The notes under the pieces were generated by a model that was not told the DNA's origin, made no database searches, and saw only the letters and a list, made by a program, of their open reading frames with translations. Source: an uncultured Alphaproteobacteria bacterium (GTDB lineage: Bacteria; Pseudomonadota; Alphaproteobacteria; Bin95). Taken from it: DNA of 38,985 nucleotides. Below, piece after piece: positions 34,023 through 38,985 of this stretch. The position numbers and the translations under genes were made by a program. How positions within the stretch are numbered: position 1 is the first letter of the stretch; each line of letters opens with the position of its first letter. The DNA is taken from the NCBI GenBank assembly GCA_938083135.1, contig CALLKY010000122.1, positions 1-38,985 on the forward strand, written 5' to 3'.

Positions 34023-35822
34023 CTAGCGCTGCAGTAGCGCGGTTGCTTGATCTAGCGACACAGGCGTATCGCTCAACAATAGTTCGGCCGCTTCCGCCTC
34101 AAACGGGCTCTCGTCCAGCTTCAGCGGATCTTGTGGTGCCAAACGCCGGTCCAGCACGAGACGCGCGATCAGCAAGCGCCGGGCGTCGCCGCCTGCTGCA
34201 CCAATCACTGCACCCTCTGCCGCCATCAGCGCCGCCGTTTGCGCGTGATAAAGCCCAGCCGCCGCCTGACGGCAATGGCGCTCATTGCCTTTATCGGCAG
34301 CAACAGCACGGGCGAAATCTATCGCGCGGCTGACGGTTTGCTTCAGGCGGCTGCGTAATTGGCCAGGGCAGCCTTCCGCTGCGTCCAGCCAACCGGTTAC
34401 GTCATTCAACAGCGCTTCTTCGGCGTGTTCCTTACCAACGGCGCGGGTGATGACATCCAACGCGTTCATATTCGTCGTACCTTCCCATAGAAGGCCGATT
34501 TGGGCATCCCGCACCAGCCGCGCGTTCACCCATTCCTCAATGTAGCCAAGCCCGCCGCGCGTCTCCATGGAGGCCGTGGCCACCGGCACATTGTCCCGGC
34601 AGGCCATCATTTTCAGCAATGGCGTTGCGATTCGCAGCGCCTTCTTGCCAGCTTCGTCCCCCGCATCAGCCCTCCGCATGGCACTCGCGGCATAGAACAC
34701 CGCTGTCAGCGCTTGCTCCGTCGGCAGGATCATGTCGAGCAATTGGCCCTGCATCAGTGGTTTATTGACGACAGGTTCACCGAACTGGCGGCGATAGCGG
34801 GCGACGCTCAATGCTTCATTCAAGCAGCGCCGCATCATCCCTGCCGCGCGCACGCCGTGGGACAGTCGGGAGAGATTGACCTGCCGCAGCATTTGCTTGA
34901 TGCCGTTTTCAACATCACCAACAGCATAGGCTTTGGCACCATCGAAGATGATTTCGCCGGATGCCATGCTCTTGGTGCCAAGCTTTTCCTTCAGGCGGAC
35001 GATCCGGTAGCTGTTACGCGATCCGTCTTCCAGCCGCCGTGGCATGGCGAAAAGCCCAAGCCCTTTGGTGCCAGCGGCGGCACCTTCTGGCCTCGCCAGC
35101 AACAACGCCACATCGGCATCGGCATGGGAGCAGAACCATTTCTCGCCGTAGAGCTTCCACGCATCACCATCTGGCACAGCCGTCAGCGTCGCTTCGCCGA
35201 CATCTGACCCAGCGGCCTTTTCGGTCATGAACTGGGTGCCGGTTAGCCGGTTATCAAAATCCAGCGATGTCAGGCCTTCCCAGAACATTTCCTTCAGCTT
35301 TGGATCATCCGCCCATTCGAAGTGATAGGCAGATGTCTCAGACACCGAGAGCGGACAGAGAATGCCAAACTCGCTCTGCGCGAACATATATTGGAATGCG
35401 TATTTTATGGGCGCGGGCGTGACCTCCGGCCAGCCAAGCGCACCGGGACGATGCGCCATCGCCGCCATCTGAAAATCACCCCAGGCAATCTTTTCCATCT
35501 CGCGATAGGCTGGGTGATAGTCGATCCAGTCGATATCCCGGCCGAACCGGTCACGGGGATGCAGCACGGGCTCATTCTTATCGGCCTGCATCGCCAGATC
35601 GTTCAGCCGCCCGCCCGCGACTTCGCCCATGGCGTCAAAATGGGGGGAGAAGTGATTGAGCTCATCCTGCGTCAGATATAGGGGCAGCAGGCTTTGGAAT
35701 TGATGGTCGATTTCAAAGAAGTTCAGGCCCGCACAATCTGGCGCGATCCGGTCACTGTCATTCATGCCAGGGCGGACGCCGGAATAATATTTCGGCTGCT
35801 TCGGCGCATCGAGCGGGCTCAT
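34023..35822 (-). CDS. Acyl-CoA dehydrogenase (AidB-like type)
   Basis: A FAD flavoprotein of the acyl-CoA dehydrogenase superfamily, 599 residues, longer than the usual 380-400 because of an extended N-terminal domain and a C-terminal helical extension, as in the AidB/AcdA-like group. Core features are CPLSVSETSAYHF, the FAD-binding TEKAAGSDVGEATLTAV and EKWFCSHADADVALLLARPEG, KLGTKSMASGEIIFDGA, ARYRRQFGEPV, GGLGYIEEW, and the WEGTTNMNALDVITR substrate/FAD loop. The frame is open to 35849, but ATG 35822 has an AGGAAA ribosome site. It could act on fatty acyl-CoA with ETF/ETF-QO, or be an AidB-type DNA-associated protein; the family name is certain, the substrate not. Confidence 0.92.
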   Translation of the reverse strand: MSPLDAPKQPKYYSGVRPGMNDSDRIAPDCAGLNFFEIDHQFQSLLPLYLTQDELNHFSPHFDAMGEVAGGRLNDLAMQADKNEPVLHPRDRFGRDIDWIDYHPAYREMEKIAWGDFQMAAMAHRPGALGWPEVTPAPIKYAFQYMFAQSEFGILCPLSVSETSAYHFEWADDPKLKEMFWEGLTSLDFDNRLTGTQFMTEKAAGSDVGEATLTAVPDGDAWKLYGEKWFCSHADADVALLLARPEGAAAGTKGLGLFAMPRRLEDGSRNSYRIVRLKEKLGTKSMASGEIIFDGAKAYAVGDVENGIKQMLRQVNLSRLSHGVRAAGMMRRCLNEALSVARYRRQFGEPVVNKPLMQGQLLDMILPTEQALTAVFYAASAMRRADAGDEAGKKALRIATPLLKMMACRDNVPVATASMETRGGLGYIEEWVNARLVRDAQIGLLWEGTTNMNALDVITRAVGKEHAEEALLNDVTGWLDAAEGCPGQLRSRLKQTVSRAIDFARAVAADKGNERHCRQAAAGLYHAQTAALMAAEGAVIGAAGGDARRLLIARLVLDRRLAPQDPLKLDESPFEAEAAELLLSDTPVSLDQATALLQR

Positions 35823-35882
35823 GGGCTTTGGTTTCCTGGTAAATATCATTTCACCAGAAGATCGCCCATACGCTCCAAAAAG

Positions 35883-37268
35883 TCACGGCATCTCGCGTTG
35901 GTCCGCCAGGGCCAGTAAGCGAAAGCGCGCCGCCAGCGATATGGTAGAAGCCAAAGTCGCCAACCCAATCGCAGACATCAGCCCGACTGGCCCCCACGCC
36001 CATACAAGCGTGAAGACATAGGCTGCCGGCAGCATAATGCACACGAAGCAGGCGATCTGGATCGCTGTCGTTGGCCACACATCCCCCCGCGCCCTAAGCG
36101 CATTGGCAAGCACAGCCTGTGCGCCGTCCACCAGGATCACGACACCGGCAAGCTGCATCGCGTCCGCAGCCATTTCCTGGGCCACATCCTCCAGGCCATA
36201 GAGACTAGCGATCCAGCGGGCTGTCGGCGCAAGCGCAATGGCGATGATGGCCATGGCAACGGTGTTAACGCCCAAGCCGATCCACCCGGCGCGCTCTGCG
36301 CCCGCTTTGTCACCCGGCCCCCAAGCAGCGCCGACCCGGACTGACGTTGCAACGCCGATACCAAGTGCGGCCATAAAAACGACCGCCAATAAGTTCATCG
36401 TGGCTGAAAATGCGCCGAGCGCCAGCACGCCCGCCAGCCCGGCCATCATCGTCAATGCGCTGAAAGCCGACGATTCTGCGATCAACGCTGCCCCCGTCGC
36501 CAGGCCAATCTTCATCTGCTCGCCAAACCCAGACCATTGCTTTGGGAAACCCCGGCCCATGCCGAACGTCCCCCGATCCCGCATCATTAGGATGTATCCA
36601 ACGGCGACGACGGCGAGCATGGTGCGGGCGCCCGTTGTGGCCCACGCCGCACCCTCTGCCCCCATAGCGTCCACGCCTTTGACCCCATAGATCAGCACGA
36701 AATTCAGGCCGATATTTAGAATGTTCGCGACAATCATCGCCAACATTGCCGGGATCGGTCGCTTGATACCTTCCAGAAAAAACTGGCTGCCAACGGCGAT
36801 AGCAATCGGGATAAGACCAACGCCGTAGGCGATCGTTACCGGTGCCGCGCCCGCCGCAACATCCGGTGTCTGCCCGACCGCAAGCAGTAGCCATTCCGCT
36901 TCCAGGCACAAGAACGCACCAATGGAACCGATGATAAAAGCCAACGGCATGGCGCGCCGCCAAACCCGACCGCACTCAATATAGTCCTTCCGGCCGAACG
37001 CCTGGCTGGTCTTCACCAATGTGCCCATCAACAGCCCGATATTGGCAACAAGCAAAACGGTAGATAGCGACCATGCGAGGCCGAGATAGGCCAACTCGGC
37101 CGTATCATACTGGCCGACCATCACTGTATCCGCGATGGACATCATCAACATGCCGGCGCGCGCTATGATCGCCGGACCTGCGAGCTTCAGCGTCTCGCCG
37201 ATCTCCGCCCGGATATCCGGACGCGAAGATGGGCGCGTCGGTGGTGCGGGCGTTGGGGCGGCAGACAT
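35883..37268 (-). CDS. MATE-family efflux transporter
   Basis: An inner-membrane antiporter that exports drugs or metabolites with sodium or protons. It has 461 residues and 12 hydrophobic helices in two six-helix halves: LKLAGPAIIARAGMLMMSIADTVMVGQYDTAELAYLGLAWS and FLEGIKRPIPAMLAMIVANILNIGLNFVLIYG in the first, MATSVRVGAAWG (family MGxATSVRVGxxxG region) and ALRARGDVWPTTAIQIACF in the second. It diverges from the M81 gene over 62 bp. It lies 60 bp upstream of the acyl-CoA dehydrogenase start on the same strand. Confidence 0.93.
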   Translation of the reverse strand: MSAAPTPAPPTRPSSRPDIRAEIGETLKLAGPAIIARAGMLMMSIADTVMVGQYDTAELAYLGLAWSLSTVLLVANIGLLMGTLVKTSQAFGRKDYIECGRVWRRAMPLAFIIGSIGAFLCLEAEWLLLAVGQTPDVAAGAAPVTIAYGVGLIPIAIAVGSQFFLEGIKRPIPAMLAMIVANILNIGLNFVLIYGVKGVDAMGAEGAAWATTGARTMLAVVAVGYILMMRDRGTFGMGRGFPKQWSGFGEQMKIGLATGAALIAESSAFSALTMMAGLAGVLALGAFSATMNLLAVVFMAALGIGVATSVRVGAAWGPGDKAGAERAGWIGLGVNTVAMAIIAIALAPTARWIASLYGLEDVAQEMAADAMQLAGVVILVDGAQAVLANALRARGDVWPTTAIQIACFVCIMLPAAYVFTLVWAWGPVGLMSAIGLATLASTISLAARFRLLALADQREMP

Positions 37269-37330
37269 GGCCTTAGCCTTTATGGAGCGTATACAATGGC
37301 CGCTATCGCACGGCCTGAAGGATAGAGCAA

Positions 37331-38848
37331 ATGCGCATCGCCATTGGCGGATTCATGCACGAGACAAATACATTCGCGCCCTCCAAGGCGACTTACGAGA
37401 TGTTTGACCGTGCCGATAGCTGGCCAGCCCTGGTCGAGGGCGACGGCATGGCGGAAGCAACGGCAGGCGTGAATATCGCCATCGCCGGTTTCGTTGAGGC
37501 TGCTGACGACCTGGACTTTGAGTTGGCACCATTGCTCTGGTGCAATGCCGGTCCTTCCGCCCACGTGACCGATGACGCGTTCGAGCGCATTTCCAACCGC
37601 ATAGCGGCTCTCGCTCGGGATGCTGGCCCTATCGACGCCGTATACCTGGACCTGCATGGTGCGATGGTGACCGAGAACTTTGAGGACGGTGAAGGCGAAC
37701 TGCTGGCCCGCGTCCGCGCCGCTATTGGCCCGGACATCCCACTGATCGCCAGTTTGGATCTGCATGCCAATGTCACCGAAGCTATGGTTCGCCACGCTGA
37801 CGCCTTGGTCGGTTTCCGCACATATCCTCATGTGGACATGGCCGAAACCGGTGCCCGCACCGCACATTTGCTGAAGCGCATTCTGGCGGAAGGCAAACCT
37901 GCCAAAGCCATGCGGCGCACGGATTTCCTGGTGTCGATTAACTGGCAATGCACACTGGTTGACCCCGCCAAGGCGGTTTATGGGGAATTGGCGGCCCTGG
38001 AATCCGCAGATCCCAGTCTCAGCCTAAGTTTTCTGCAAGGCTTCCCGCCGGCAGACATTGCGGAATGCGGGCCAAGCGTCATCGCCTATGGCCGGGACCA
38101 GGCCGCTGCGGACAATGCTGCGGACGCGCTGATGGCCGCGATCAAAAGCCGCCAGGATCAATTCGACGGCGACTATCTGGACCCCGAGGCCGCAACCGCC
38201 AGCGCCATGCAGTTGGCCGCCGCAAACCCTGGCAAACCCATCGTCATCGCCGATACACAGGATAATCCGGGCGGCGGCGGGGATGGGGATACGACCGGCA
38301 TGCTCCGCGCGCTGGTTGCTGCGAAGGCGGATGCCGTGCTCGGCTTGATGATTGATGCAGACGCCGCCGCAGCCGCTCACAAGGCTGGCATTGGCAGCGC
38401 TATTGAACTTTCCCTTGGTGGGCGAAGCTGGCACGAGGATACGCCCTTCCCGATCCGTGCCACGGTCGAGCAGTTGGGCGATGGTCAGTTCACCTGCACT
38501 GGTGGGTTCTACAAGGGCTCCAATATGCAGCTTGGCGAAATGGCCTTGATCCGCATCGCTGACACGCCAACCCGCGTCGTCATAGCGTCCAAAAAAGTGC
38601 AGGCCGCCGATCAGGAGATGTTCCGCCATTTGGGCGTTGAGCCTGCCGATGAGCGCATCTTGGTCCTGAAAAGCTCTGTCCATTTCCGTGCTGATTTCGA
38701 ACCCATCGCAGCAGACGTGCTCGTCGCCCGCGCACCAGGGCCCGTCATCGCAGACCCAGCGGACCTGCCATATACGCGGCTTCGGCCTGGCGTGCGTTTA
38801 GGGCCAAAGGGGCCAGTTTATGGTGGTGGCGGCCCAAGTAGGCCCTAG
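37331..38848 (+). CDS. M81-family metallopeptidase (MlrC-like)
   Basis: A zinc peptidase-like protein related to MlrC of microcystin degradation; most members have unknown natural substrates. It has 505 residues, about full family length. The N-terminal domain begins MRIAIGGFMHETNTFAPSKAT and has the metal-site motifs YLDLHGAMV, SLDLHANVTEAMVRHADALVGFRTYPHVDMAETG; the C-terminal domain has IADTQDNPGGGGDGDTTGMLRAL and TGGFYKGSNMQLGEMALIRI. The stop TAG (38846-38848) is formed by the TA target plus the first base of the IS630 element, so the insertion falls exactly at the end of the gene and the protein appears intact. Confidence 0.92.
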   Translation: MRIAIGGFMHETNTFAPSKATYEMFDRADSWPALVEGDGMAEATAGVNIAIAGFVEAADDLDFELAPLLWCNAGPSAHVTDDAFERISNRIAALARDAGPIDAVYLDLHGAMVTENFEDGEGELLARVRAAIGPDIPLIASLDLHANVTEAMVRHADALVGFRTYPHVDMAETGARTAHLLKRILAEGKPAKAMRRTDFLVSINWQCTLVDPAKAVYGELAALESADPSLSLSFLQGFPPADIAECGPSVIAYGRDQAAADNAADALMAAIKSRQDQFDGDYLDPEAATASAMQLAAANPGKPIVIADTQDNPGGGGDGDTTGMLRALVAAKADAVLGLMIDADAAAAAHKAGIGSAIELSLGGRSWHEDTPFPIRATVEQLGDGQFTCTGGFYKGSNMQLGEMALIRIADTPTRVVIASKKVQAADQEMFRHLGVEPADERILVLKSSVHFRADFEPIAADVLVARAPGPVIADPADLPYTRLRPGVRLGPKGPVYGGGGPSRP

Positions 38849-38985
38849 AGCGGATTGAGCGGCAATTGAATCATTAGGGATTCCGTTTGGCGTTATTTTG
38901 TGATTCATCATGAGGGCTGGTGAAGGAGGCCAGCCTGCATGGCCAAAGCCCTCTCTGTCGATCTTCGCCGTCGCGTCGTAGATGC
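38848..38985 (+). mobile_element. IS630-family element, right copy (5' end only)
   Basis: The element begins at 38848 after TA (38846-38847) within CTAG and reads rightward out of the window. It is the exact inverted copy of the left-edge sequence over the 138 bases visible (including CTA of the target). The leader of about 90 bp before the transposase contains a GAATCA/TGATTC inverted pair. The rest of the element, including its other end, is outside. Confidence 0.85.
38939..38985 (+). CDS. IS630-type transposase, N-terminal fragment (right copy)
   Basis: The first 15 codons read MAKALSVDLRRRVVD and then run off the edge. A GGAGG ribosome site lies at 38925-38929. It is the same start as in the left copy. 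Nothing downstream can be judged, including whether the transposase is intact. Confidence 0.75.
   Translation, partial: MAKALSVDLRRRVVD

Overview
The window reads as ordinary chromosome from an alphaproteobacterium, most likely a Rhodospirillales-like (sensu lato) lineage. The support is gene content and order: an aapJ-aapQ-aapM amino-acid ABC transporter, an aa3 oxidase cluster ctaC-ctaD-ctaB-coxF-ctaG-ctaE-DUF983-SURF1 with divergent tldD, and UDG / ETF-QO / TPR protein / ispE / tRNA-Gln. No phage, plasmid, CRISPR or classical defence genes are visible. Nearly all of the sequence is densely packed housekeeping and transport genes.

Both edges lie inside copies of the same IS630-type element. 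Bases 1-138 are the exact reverse complement of 38845-38982. The transposase starts point outward and run off each edge, so the window probably ends where identical IS copies broke an assembly. Each IS sits in a CTAG target with TA next to the IS end. Each also touches the 3' end of a gene: the left copy replaces the C-terminus of a small PLDc_N-type membrane protein, and the right copy supplies the last base of the stop codon of an M81 (MlrC-like) gene.

Layout: 0.1-1.9 kb (minus), small membrane protein, EamA exporter, MscL. 1.9-2.3 kb, a gene-free stretch whose plus strand ends in a strong intrinsic terminator (candidate small RNA). 2.3-4.1 kb (plus), MscS-type channel and accA. 4.2-8.5 kb (minus), PaaI thioesterase and aapJQM without the ATPase gene. 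8.7-19.1 kb (plus), SRAP protein, HisD/HpsN-like dehydrogenase, an unrecognised 138-aa protein, SDR, AEC permease, serC-serA, a secreted FG-GAP protein overlapping serA, then an M20 amidohydrolase / cupin / cysteine-dioxygenase-like operon. 19.1-20.8 kb, GST (minus) and a DUF547 protein (plus). 20.8-26.9 kb (minus), cytochrome c oxidase and its assembly factors. 27.1-33.9 kb, tldD, UDG (minus), ETF-QO, TPR protein, ispE and tRNA-Gln. 33.9-38.9 kb, a 15-bp hairpin-repeat array, acyl-CoA dehydrogenase and MATE pump (minus), and M81 peptidase (plus).

Most unusual: six 15-bp units abutting tRNA-Gln, which on the minus strand fold into small stems, several with GNRA-type loops; the plus-strand RNA candidate ending at 2232; the M20-cupin-thiol dioxygenase operon; and the two gene ends remodelled by IS630. 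No clear new multi-gene system is evident, and gene calls are by recognition of sequence motifs only.
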